Assembly (NCBI RefSeq): GCF_002305855.1 | Contig: NZ_CP022163.1 | Coordinates: 1,116,292-1,180,291, forward strand | Direction of reading: 5' to 3' | Origin: Melittangium boletus DSM 14713 | GTDB lineage: Bacteria > Myxococcota > Myxococcia > Myxococcales > Myxococcaceae | DNA: 64,000 bases | In this document: positions 56,779 to 64,000 of the stretch, one piece after another | Layout of the letters: each line of letters begins with the position of its first letter | How positions within the stretch are numbered: position 1 is the stretch's first letter | Notes under the pieces: model-generated | Seen by the model: the letters and a program-made list of their open reading frames with translations, nothing else | Databases searched by the model: none | What the model was told of the DNA's origin: nothing | Translations under genes and position numbers: made by a program

Positions 56779-56919
56779 CTACCAGCGCGCCGCCTCGAAG
56801 AGGTTCTCCGTCTCGCGGGCCGTCTCCTCGGTGCTCTCGTTGGAGATCTCGGTCTCAGCGGCCTCGGTGATCTTGTTCACGGCGTTCTCCCACGACTGGA
56901 CGAAATCATTGGCAGACAT
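56779..56919 (-). CDS. Candidate precursor peptide (46 aa), first gene of the operon
   Basis: This is a very short gene, missed by length filters. ATG at 56919 is preceded by AAGGGG eight bases away, and the frame ends with TAG at 56779-56781. The 46-residue product starts MSANDFVQSW, is strongly acidic (about ten Glu) and has no Cys. It ends NLFEAARW with a C-terminal Trp. It is not NHLP-like. A small acidic leader-like part and an aromatic C-terminus, followed by three P450s and a methyltransferase, would suit a ribosomal peptide precursor. Expression is supported only by the ribosome-binding site and position. Confidence 0.6.
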   Translation of the reverse strand: MSANDFVQSWENAVNKITEAAETEISNESTEETARETENLFEAARW

Positions 56920-56949
56920 TTCGTTACCCCTTGGCAGATGCTGGTGAGC

Positions 56950-56965
56950 GTGCGTTGCAGCGCAC
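56950..56965. promoter_or_regulatory. Palindromic site before the peptide operon
   Basis: GTGCGTTGCAGCGCAC matches its own complement at 14 of 16 positions and lies 31 bases upstream of the first peptide gene. It could be an operator or an RNA hairpin in the leader. An AT-rich stretch with TATAGC on the minus strand (57007-57012) lies upstream and may be the -10; no good -35 is seen. Confidence 0.4.
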
Positions 56966-57143
56966 GTGAAGAGTCATCTCACGCGGAGTGCATCCGAGTC
57001 AACAGAGCTATAACGAAAAGTTGGTTTGATGGGTCTTTCCGGCCTCACCGCTTTACGGTGTCGAAGCCCCCCTGTTGCCATCCATTTCGGCACATCCTTG
57101 TCGGGGGGCATCCCACCCATGACGGCATGCGACGTCGCGGCGC

Positions 57144-57752
57144 TCAGCTGTCCACCGCGGCGGCGTTGAAACGGATCGTGTAGTAGGCCAGCAGCTCGTC
57201 ACCCGGCGGCAGCACACGCATGTCCTGCCGATGCAGGCCGAGCTTCTCCAGCAACCGGATCGATGCCGCGTTACCGGGCACGACGATCGCGCACACCTGA
57301 GGCAGGTGCAGCGTGTCACGGGCATGGGCCACCGCGGCCCGCACCGCCTCGTAGGCATAACCCTGGCCGGTATGACGCGCGAGCAGCGCGTAGCCGATGT
57401 CGGGCATCGGCAACGTGTCTCGCCGCAGCAACCCGGCGATCCCCAGCCAGGCCGCGTCCTCGCGCCGCTCGATCGCGTACAGGCCGAAGCCGTGTCGCGC
57501 ATAGCTCGCAACCACTCTGTCCGTGAGGTAGCGAGTGGCTTGCTCCAACGTGCGCACGCCGCGGTCGCCAATGTTCGCATGGTACGCCGGCTCGTTGAGC
57601 AGTTCCAGCATGCAGGCCGCATCACGCTCGGCATCGAGTTCGCGCAGGCGCAAACGTTCGGTTTCGACGACCACGGCCAAGCGCGGCTCCCTCGCGGCGG
57701 TAACCGCACCAGCGTGGATCGACCGCGCCACGCTGGCAAGCCTCAATCGCAC
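57144..57752 (-). CDS. GNAT-family N-acetyltransferase
   Basis: A 202-residue acetyltransferase of the RimJ/RimL-like type. It starts with a family strand VETERLRLRELDAERD. The acetyl-CoA loop is ARHTGQGYAYEAVRAAV, and the C-terminal strand is RLLEKLGLHRQDMRV. The likely acceptor is a protein N-terminus or a small amine; it is unknown. The open frame begins at a GTG (57752), and a later TTG or GTG (around residue 26) after GAGGGAG is another option. It lies three bases after the PL14-like gene. Confidence 0.8.
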   Translation of the reverse strand: MRLRLASVARSIHAGAVTAAREPRLAVVVETERLRLRELDAERDAACMLELLNEPAYHANIGDRGVRTLEQATRYLTDRVVASYARHGFGLYAIERREDAAWLGIAGLLRRDTLPMPDIGYALLARHTGQGYAYEAVRAAVAHARDTLHLPQVCAIVVPGNAASIRLLEKLGLHRQDMRVLPPGDELLAYYTIRFNAAAVDS

Positions 57753-57755
57753 AGC

Positions 57756-58664
57756 TCAGCAGCCGCCGGAAAGCTCGCAGATGTCCGACGGATCCGTCGA
57801 GACCTTCAGGTCGTCATACCAGACATAGGAGTTGTGCGTCGGAGCGAACTCGACCGTCGCGCCGCCGAAGAACGACGAGAAATAGGCCTTGTCGACCACA
57901 TCCGCGTTGCGCACGAAGCGCAGTCCAGACACCTTGGCGGCCGAGGTGCCGTTGTACCAGACCTCGATCTCACCGTCGGGGTTCGCATTCCCGTTGGTCA
58001 CGGAATTGACCTTGAGCCGCTGGGCGAGGTGCACCCAGGTGCCGCGAGGATAGTAGATGTCGGCGCCTGCTTTGTTCTTCAGCACCTTGTAGTCGCCGTA
58101 CTGGCCCGCATGCCCCATGTGATAGTAGTAGATCGCCGCCTGGCCTCCCGAGCGCCAGATCATGCGAGAGCTGAACCCGTTGTAGCCAGTGCAAACCTGT
58201 CCGCCCGAGCACGCACCGCCTCCCGCCAGACCGAGTCCGAGCTTGCCGGCGAATTGCGTCGTGCCCCAACTGAAGTCGCTGCTGAAACGCACCCAGTAGG
58301 ACAGGTAGTACTCCCGTCCGGGGATCAGCGTGAATGGCGCCTGGGCGCCGGAGTCCTCGGGGCCGATCTTTCCAGCCGGGTAGGTGATACGCAACGACTT
58401 GGAACCCGAGTGACGGAAATTCACTCCGTCGATCCAGGTTCGATTGCTCATCCCCGCCTCCCAGGGTGCGCTCCAGCCGTCCGTGGCCCAATCGTTGAGC
58501 GTGTAGGTGCTCAGGCTGGCTGGACGCTCGAAGGTGTTCTCCTTGTACGTCGAGGCGAATAGGGGCTGGACATCCGCGGTCGCGACGCCAGTCACGGCAT
58601 ACGCGGCCACGGGGGCCACCAGGGCGAGGAGGAGAGAGGTACTCAGCGGAGTTCGCACATTCAT
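57756..58664 (-). CDS. Secreted PL14-like polysaccharide (alginate) lyase
   Basis: A 302-residue exported protein with signal peptide (STSLLLALVAPVAAYA). The mature part resembles polysaccharide lyase family 14: REYYLSYWVRFSSDFSWG, KLGLGLAGGGACSGGQVC, SSRMIWRSGGQAAIYYYH, RGTWVHLAQRLKVN and GEIEVWYNG. Such enzymes cut alginate or glucuronan by beta-elimination. It ends with Cys residues (ICELSGGC) that may form a disulfide. The gene uses AAA, TAT, GCA and CCT codons more often than its neighbours, which hints at horizontal acquisition. Confidence 0.7.
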   Translation of the reverse strand: MNVRTPLSTSLLLALVAPVAAYAVTGVATADVQPLFASTYKENTFERPASLSTYTLNDWATDGWSAPWEAGMSNRTWIDGVNFRHSGSKSLRITYPAGKIGPEDSGAQAPFTLIPGREYYLSYWVRFSSDFSWGTTQFAGKLGLGLAGGGACSGGQVCTGYNGFSSRMIWRSGGQAAIYYYHMGHAGQYGDYKVLKNKAGADIYYPRGTWVHLAQRLKVNSVTNGNANPDGEIEVWYNGTSAAKVSGLRFVRNADVVDKAYFSSFFGGATVEFAPTHNSYVWYDDLKVSTDPSDICELSGGC

Positions 58665-58798
58665 GGACTGTCCTCATTCGGGAAGGTTTCGAGACCATAG
58701 AGACAAAGACCCAGTCGTTCGGGTTACGCCCCATGTTCGCTCAGCGCGAAGGTACTGGCCCGGTACTTGCGAACAAGCCGCCGTCAACGGAGGAACGG

Positions 58799-60265
58799 AT
58801 GGGCATGGGCGCCAGTGTGGTGGGAGCGGGATTCGCGGTCATTTCATTGCTCGCGGTGGGTTGCGATGACAGGGGCAAGACATTCGAACCGTCGGCGGAT
58901 CAGGAGCCCGGTCCGTCAGTGGGAAACGAAGTTCCCTCGGACATCCCTCCAGTTCCCCCCGTGGATACCAGCACGCCCACGACCCCCACACCCGACGCGG
59001 ATGCCGGGACGACGCCCGATGCCGGCGAGCCCGATGTCGGCGAGCCGGAGACGGGTCCGTGGCCGGTGGACGCGGTGCTCGACTACACCCGCTCGTTCGG
59101 CGTGGGCACCCCCCAGAGCGTCGGGCTCGATGAGGGGCTGAACCTCTGGCTCCTCGACGGCAACCGCATTGGCGTGCTGCGCCCAGGCGATACGGCTCCG
59201 GCGTGGACCACGGGCATCGGTCAGGCGCGCCAGGCGTTCGGCCGGGATTCGCTCGCGGTCGGCTCGACGGTCATCTGCGGCGGTGAGGCCGGGCGCGCGT
59301 ACGTGGGGTATCGCGCCGCCGAGATGCGGCGAGCGGAAGGGATTTCGCAGCGCACGTACATCCCAGGACCGGGCGAGGCGAACTACACCCCCGAGCGCTA
59401 TGCCGAATACCAGAAGGGAGATCTCGACGCGGTCCGCCTCCAGCCCGATGGGACCATCGCGCTCGAGGAGCACATCTGGCGCACCACCGGCGCATCGAAC
59501 GCGGGCAAGCAGATTGGAATCCACAACACGAACGACTTCCATTACGAGGAGGATCGCAGCGTCTTGAATTGCGCTCGCGTGACGCGCGGCCCCCATCGCG
59601 GCGACCTCTACATCACGACGAATCACGGCGTGACCCGCATTCAAGGGCTCACATACAACAGCCACCGGCACCCAGGCTGGTACCTCATCACCACGAACCC
59701 GGACGGGTCGCGTGACGAGTCGCTCCAATGCCCGCCCATGTATGGGCTCGGCATCGCGCCGAATGGAGACGTCCTCGTCGCCAACGAGCAGATGCTCGGA
59801 GTGCTCATCCCCAGTGGGAAGCTCGAGGAGTGGGACCGCGAGTACACCTGGACGGGCCCCACCCCCTGGAGGTTCAAGAGCTTCAACGAAGCACTCAACG
59901 ATCAGGCCACCGATGATTTCTGGCGCGCCTTCGAGCAAACCACCTCGGAGCGCTACTACCTGGGCAGCGCGGAATACGGCGTCTGGGCGATGACGCCGAA
60001 GTCCCGCTCCGCGGGGAACTGGTCGAAGCTCGCCGGACTGCCGACGGGGCGGATCCTCGCGCTCAAGGCAACGGACGATGGCGCGCTCTACATCGGTACG
60101 AATGGCGCGGGTCTCTGGCGGCTCGAGCCGGACGGCGTGACGCTCGCCCAGGTGCGGGAGGTGTCCGGTCAACGCGTCCTGCAACTCGTCTATGAGCCCA
60201 CCGTGACACCGAGCATGCTGCTCGTGCTCACCGACCAGGGGCTGACCGTCCTCCGGGGTCCGTAG
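58799..60265 (+). CDS. Lipoprotein with Asp/Ala/Gly/Pro linker, probable beta-propeller
   Basis: A 488-residue lipoprotein with lipobox LAVGC. The start at 58799 is preceded by GGAGG at five bases, better than the open-frame start at 58733. A Thr/Pro/Asp linker (PTTPTPDADAGTTPDAG) of the kind common in myxobacterial surface proteins follows. The rest has six or more blade-like repeats (QSVGLDEGLNLWLLDGNRIG, GLGIAPNGDVLVANEQMLG, RILALKATDDGALYIGTNGA). No catalytic motif is seen. It is divergent from the PL14 gene with 134 bases between starts. Its stop region overlaps the convergent kinase gene by 38 bases. Confidence 0.75.
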   Translation: MGMGASVVGAGFAVISLLAVGCDDRGKTFEPSADQEPGPSVGNEVPSDIPPVPPVDTSTPTTPTPDADAGTTPDAGEPDVGEPETGPWPVDAVLDYTRSFGVGTPQSVGLDEGLNLWLLDGNRIGVLRPGDTAPAWTTGIGQARQAFGRDSLAVGSTVICGGEAGRAYVGYRAAEMRRAEGISQRTYIPGPGEANYTPERYAEYQKGDLDAVRLQPDGTIALEEHIWRTTGASNAGKQIGIHNTNDFHYEEDRSVLNCARVTRGPHRGDLYITTNHGVTRIQGLTYNSHRHPGWYLITTNPDGSRDESLQCPPMYGLGIAPNGDVLVANEQMLGVLIPSGKLEEWDREYTWTGPTPWRFKSFNEALNDQATDDFWRAFEQTTSERYYLGSAEYGVWAMTPKSRSAGNWSKLAGLPTGRILALKATDDGALYIGTNGAGLWRLEPDGVTLAQVREVSGQRVLQLVYEPTVTPSMLLVLTDQGLTVLRGP

Positions 60266-62609
60266 GTGATGAAGGAAGAGCCGGGGCCGCCACCGGAAGG
60301 GTGAAGCGGAAGGTGCTGCCCTGGTCGCCCTGGCTCTCCGCCCAGATGCGGCCACCGTGACGCTCGATGATGTGCCGGCAGATGTAGAGCCCGAGTCCCA
60401 GCCCTCCAAAACCCGAAACGGGCGCGTTGCGGGCCCGGAAGAAGCGCTCGAAGAGGTGTGCCTGCTGGTCCACCGGAATGCCGATTCCGGTGTCCGAGAC
60501 GGAGACAAGGGCCTCCGTCCCCTTCCGGGAGAGCGTGACGCGGATCGGTCCTTTCATGGGGCTGTACTTGAGAGCGTTCTCCAGCAGGTTCGTCAGGACC
60601 TGTCGGAGCCGTCCCCTGTCTCCCAGGACGACGAGTTCCTCCGCGCACTCCTCGTACTCCAGCGGGTGATGCGGACAGATGAGGCGGAAGTCCGCCAGGA
60701 CATCGCGGACGAGCGCCAGGAGCGACAGGGACTCGCGCTCCAGTTCCAACCGCCCCGCCTCGATTCGCGAGGAGTCCAGCATGTCGGAGATCAGCCCCGT
60801 GAGCCGTTGCACCTGGGTGAGTGCCTTCTCCGCGGAATGGGGCGGAATGGGCTGACCGGAGGCGCTCCGCTGTTTGAGCATCTGCAGGTGGAGCTTGAGG
60901 GGCGTGAGGGGGGTTCTCAGCTCGTGCGAGGCGACGGAGAGAAAGTCGTCCCGGATCCGGATGGCCTCGTGGGCCTCGCGCAGCAATCGCTCCCGCTCTT
61001 GCTGGGCGCGGCGCTCCGCGGTCAATTCGACGACCACGGCACCAACGCCCACGATCCTGCCACTCGGCATCCGGACGGGGTAATAGCTGACGCGCCAGTA
61101 GCGCAACTGGCCCGGGGTGGCCGGCACCTCGAGCGCCGTGTCGTATCCGATGATGGGCTCGCCGGTCTCCAGAACCTGGCGAATGAGAGGCTCCATGGTG
61201 TCCGCCACCCGCGGTATCTGCTCGCGGAACATCCGGCCTATCTCCTCCCGCCGGGTCTTGCCATGAAGCGCGGCCAGTGCGTCGTTGATCCGGATGATAC
61301 GCAGGTCGCGGTCGAGGAAGCCCATACCAATGGGCGAGTTGTTCAGGAAGGTGTCGAGCACGGCGAACGATTCCTCCAGTTGCTCACGTGCGCGCTGCTC
61401 GGCCGCGAGCAACCGCTCCTGCGCCGCCTTGGCCAGGCGCTCCGCCGTCACGTCGCGATAGCTCCAGATACGGCCAATGATGGCGTTTCCCATCCGTTGG
61501 GGCCGCGTGGAGCGCTCGAGCGTGCGCCCGTCGCGGAGTTCGACGGTGTCGACATCCTCCAGGTCGGGCGTCGCATACACCTCACGGATCCGCGCGGCGA
61601 ATCGCTCCGGGTCCTTGACCAGGGGAGCCGCGGCCACGAGGGACTTCTCGGCGCTCAGTCCCCCCAGCAGAACGTCATCGGGGAGCTTCCAGAGCTGCTG
61701 GAAGCGCTTGTTGCACGTGGTGATCCGCCGGTTCACGTCCACCACGAGGACACCATCGACGATCGACTCGAACGTGGCGCGCAGCAGCGAGGCCGTCTGC
61801 TCCAGTTTCTCCCGGGCCCGGCGCTGCTCGGTGACATCCACCATGATGCCGCGCAGCATCAAGGGCCGCCCCTCCTCGACGAGCACCGTGACGATGGTCC
61901 GCAGCCACACGACGCGCCCATCCGAGGCCAGCATGCGGTACTCGAACTCGTAGGGCCTGTGCTCCCGGGTGGCCTTCATGAAGTACGCATGGGCCCAATC
62001 GCGGTCCTCGGGATGGATGTGGTTCTTCCAGAAGTCCGGTTCCTGTCGCCACTGGAGGGGCGGATAGCCGAGCAGGCGCTCCGACTGTTCATTGACGAAG
62101 GTGAAGCGAAAGCTCACATCGGCTTCCCAGACGATGCCATCGATGGTGTTGATGAGATCTTCGTATTGTTTCTGGGTTTGGGAGAGCGCCCGCTCCAGTG
62201 CCTCGTGGTGGGCCGACTCCACGCTCACGGGCTCGCTCGCGCGCACGCAGGCACATGCACCCAGACAACAGCCGTCGTTCGCGAAGACGGGAAGCACCAG
62301 GGCCCTCGTCCGCTGATCCCGCTCGCCGCCCTCGCAAACCGTCTCCGAGCCAGCGAGCGCCGTGCGCAGGGCCTTGACGAGCCAGGGAAGGCGGCGAAGC
62401 ACCTCCTCCAGGGCCCGTCCCTCCGGCGGCACCTCGCTCCCCCACCCCGAGGCATCCGCCAACGCGCCATCCATCCGGCCAATCCGCCCCTGAGCGTCGA
62501 CCATCAGCGTGGCATGAATGCTCTCGCCTACCTGGATGAGCAATCCGGGAAGGGAGCACTCGGAGGCATCCGACCTCATTTCACGTCCATGCCCGCCGGC
62601 TGTCGTCAT
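60228..62609 (-). CDS. PAS-rich sensor histidine kinase
   Basis: A sensor kinase of about 793 residues. There is no membrane helix, so it senses inside the cell. Three or more PAS domains are seen (INTIDGIVWEADVSFRFTFV, SIVDGVLVVDVNRRI, NNSPIGMGFLDRDLRII), with a PAC-type segment YEFEYRMLASDGRVVW. HisKA has the His in ASHELRTPLTPLK, and HATPase has NLLENALKYSP, DTGIGIP and GGLGLGLYI. No receiver is attached, so its partner is elsewhere. I prefer the ATG at 62609; the frame extends to a GTG at 62681. Confidence 0.88.
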   Translation of the reverse strand: MTTAGGHGREMRSDASECSLPGLLIQVGESIHATLMVDAQGRIGRMDGALADASGWGSEVPPEGRALEEVLRRLPWLVKALRTALAGSETVCEGGERDQRTRALVLPVFANDGCCLGACACVRASEPVSVESAHHEALERALSQTQKQYEDLINTIDGIVWEADVSFRFTFVNEQSERLLGYPPLQWRQEPDFWKNHIHPEDRDWAHAYFMKATREHRPYEFEYRMLASDGRVVWLRTIVTVLVEEGRPLMLRGIMVDVTEQRRAREKLEQTASLLRATFESIVDGVLVVDVNRRITTCNKRFQQLWKLPDDVLLGGLSAEKSLVAAAPLVKDPERFAARIREVYATPDLEDVDTVELRDGRTLERSTRPQRMGNAIIGRIWSYRDVTAERLAKAAQERLLAAEQRAREQLEESFAVLDTFLNNSPIGMGFLDRDLRIIRINDALAALHGKTRREEIGRMFREQIPRVADTMEPLIRQVLETGEPIIGYDTALEVPATPGQLRYWRVSYYPVRMPSGRIVGVGAVVVELTAERRAQQERERLLREAHEAIRIRDDFLSVASHELRTPLTPLKLHLQMLKQRSASGQPIPPHSAEKALTQVQRLTGLISDMLDSSRIEAGRLELERESLSLLALVRDVLADFRLICPHHPLEYEECAEELVVLGDRGRLRQVLTNLLENALKYSPMKGPIRVTLSRKGTEALVSVSDTGIGIPVDQQAHLFERFFRARNAPVSGFGGLGLGLYICRHIIERHGGRIWAESQGDQGSTFRFTLPVAAPALPSSPTDPGGRSAPGR

Positions 62610-62744
62610 GGGCTCCTCTGCTCCCCCCGCGACGAAGCACCTCTCCGTCACGTCACCTCTGCAACACGTCAAGGACGGCACAAAGTCGGCGCCTCACCGA
62701 CCTGTCCCGTCCAGCGGCGTGGGGGCGGAGTGTCCGGGAGCGGC

Positions 62745-64000
62745 TCAGGACGGCATCGGACTTCGCGGACGAGCGAGACCCGGCTCGGCGTGGTGCGCCT
62801 CCTCCAGCCGCCGCCGGTGCGCGGACAGCAGATCGCTCCGCGTGAGGATGCCCACCACCGTCCACGGCGCCTCCCGCTTCACCACCGGCAGCCGCCCCAC
62901 GCCCTCGCGCACCATGTGGTCCGCCGCCTCGCGCAGGGTGCTGTCCGCGAAGACGACCGCCGGAGGCATGCGGACAAGCTCCCGGACGCGCCGTCCCTCC
63001 ACCGGCTCGGCCTCCAGCACTTCGCGCCGGGTGATGACCCCCACCAGCCGCCCCGCGCCATCCACCACCGGGAAGCCCTGGTGCCGCGTGCCCTCGCCTC
63101 CACGAGCGAGCCATTCCCGAGCCATGGCCACGGTGTCATCCGCCGCGAGCGTCACCACCGGCCGCAGCCCCTGCGCGCTCACCAACGTGTTGGCCAACAC
63201 GTCCGCCGAGTACTCGAAGGGCACCCTCGCCCCACGCCGCACCAGCTTCTCCGTCATGATGGAGTGACGCATGAGCAGCGAGGACACGAGGTAGGCCGCC
63301 GCGCAGCCGCCCAACAGGGGCAGCAAGCCCATGGGCTGGCGCGTCGTCTCGAAGGCGAACACCACCGAGGCCAGCAGCGCGCGAGAGGCGCCCGCGAAGA
63401 TGGCCGCCATGCCCACCAGCGCCGCGATGCGCACGTCCACGCCCAGTCCTGGCACCCACCACACCGCCAGCGCGCCCAGCGCCGAGCCCAGCCCGCCGCC
63501 GATGGTGAAGAGGGGCGCCAGCGTACCGCCCGAGGTGCCACTGCCCAGCGCGATGGACCACGAGGTGAACTTCAGCAGGCAGAAGACGAGCGCCGCCGTG
63601 CCCACCAGATGGCCGGAGATGATGGCCTCGATGTTGGTGTAGCCCACCCCCAGCGTGCGCGGCTCGAAGTAGCCCACGCCGCCCACGGCGAGGGCTCCGA
63701 GCGCCGGCCACCACATCCAATGGATGGGCAGCTTCTCGAAGGCGTCCTCGATGCGGTACACGGCCCGCGTGGCGATGACGGAGGCCACGCCTATCAGCGC
63801 GCCCATGCCGATGTAGAAGGCCAGTGCGCCTCCGCCCGGGGCCGCCACGTCCGGCATGTTGAAGGCAGGAGCCCCCCCGATGAAGGCCATGCGCACCGCG
63901 GTGGCCGTCGAGGTGGCCAGCGCCACCGGGATGACCGAGCGCGGGCGGAACTCGAAGAGCAACAGCTCGATGGCGAGCAGCACCGCCGACACGGGCGCGC
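62745..64000 (-). CDS. ClC-family chloride channel/transporter with CBS domains, 5' end outside window
   Basis: The frame stays open to the window end, so the N-terminal part is missing and the GTG at 63992 is probably internal. The ClC signature GSGTSGGTLAPLFTIGG is present, followed by helices MAAIFAGASRALLASVVFAFE and VSSLLMRHSIM. The C-terminal region holds two CBS domains (GFPVVDGAGRLVGVITRREV and GRLPVVKREAPWTVVGILTR), which bind nucleotides and gate the channel in relatives. It exchanges or conducts chloride. Upstream Ala-Pro-Val residues fit a continuing channel helix. Confidence 0.88.
   Translation of the reverse strand, partial: APVSAVLLAIELLLFEFRPRSVIPVALATSTATAVRMAFIGGAPAFNMPDVAAPGGGALAFYIGMGALIGVASVIATRAVYRIEDAFEKLPIHWMWWPALGALAVGGVGYFEPRTLGVGYTNIEAIISGHLVGTAALVFCLLKFTSWSIALGSGTSGGTLAPLFTIGGGLGSALGALAVWWVPGLGVDVRIAALVGMAAIFAGASRALLASVVFAFETTRQPMGLLPLLGGCAAAYLVSSLLMRHSIMTEKLVRRGARVPFEYSADVLANTLVSAQGLRPVVTLAADDTVAMAREWLARGGEGTRHQGFPVVDGAGRLVGVITRREVLEAEPVEGRRVRELVRMPPAVVFADSTLREAADHMVREGVGRLPVVKREAPWTVVGILTRSDLLSAHRRRLEEAHHAEPGLARPRSPMPS

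Noticed and set aside
46982..56919. Terpene cluster with a canonical cyclase
   Set aside because: The toroid domain lacks the acid motif of squalene or diterpene cyclases, and no prenyl diphosphate synthase is present. An isoprenoid role stays possible but is not supported as such.

Overview
The window is high-GC DNA with strong G/C preference at third codon positions. It carries many hybrid histidine kinases, secreted lipoproteins with Asp/Ala/Gly/Pro-rich linkers, and a gene set matching the myxochelin siderophore cluster. Together these point to a myxobacterium (Myxococcota, probably Cystobacterineae: Archangium, Cystobacter, Melittangium or Stigmatella-like). All calls were made by reading the sequence and translations; no database search was run.

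Layout. 1-4292: a hybrid kinase (5' end outside the window) translationally coupled to a REC-HPt-REC-REC-GGDEF regulator. 4645-7094: a discoidin/polysaccharide-lyase-like lipoprotein, a membrane-anchored thioredoxin and a ferritin-like protein. 7226-21592: an iron-uptake region. Fur-type boxes precede mxcC-mxcD-mxcE-mxcF-mxcG plus a class II DAHP synthase, and a second promoter with overlapping Fur-type boxes drives a TonB-dependent receptor (fused to its own TonB-like domain) and a lipoprotein. Together these feed chorismate into 2,3-dihydroxybenzoate, join it to an amino acid (lysine in known myxochelin), release the product reductively and re-import the ferric complex. 21699-30159: housekeeping and small genes (cysE, cysK, aminotransferase V, S9 peptidase, SET-domain protein with a histone-like tail, DUF423, DUF2267, CBS, XRE). 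30300-37015: two soluble hybrid kinases and a CheR-type methyltransferase, a probable signalling module. 37021-46985: mixed genes including a YgiQ-type radical SAM protein, a StyA-like flavoprotein, a BON-LysM protein, an OmpA-like protein and a GT-C-like membrane protein.

46982-56919 (minus strand) is the most unusual region. It is a compact nine-gene operon: a 46-residue acidic peptide ending in Trp, a 60-residue peptide resembling the nitrile-hydratase-like leader peptide (NHLP) family but with no core, a 376-residue protein of unknown function, an FAD amine-oxidase-like domain fused to a terpenoid-cyclase-type alpha/alpha toroid, a PRMT-family methyltransferase, three cytochromes P450 and a short-chain dehydrogenase. 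Peptide-sized genes combined with a protein-methyltransferase fold and several oxidases suggest an undescribed ribosomal-peptide or peptide/isoprenoid pathway. That is inference; no product is known to me.

57144-64000: a GNAT protein and a PL14-like secreted lyase with a codon pattern unlike its neighbours, a lipoprotein, a PAS-rich sensor kinase, and a ClC-type channel with CBS domains cut by the window end. I saw no rRNA, tRNA, CRISPR array, insertion sequence or phage gene.
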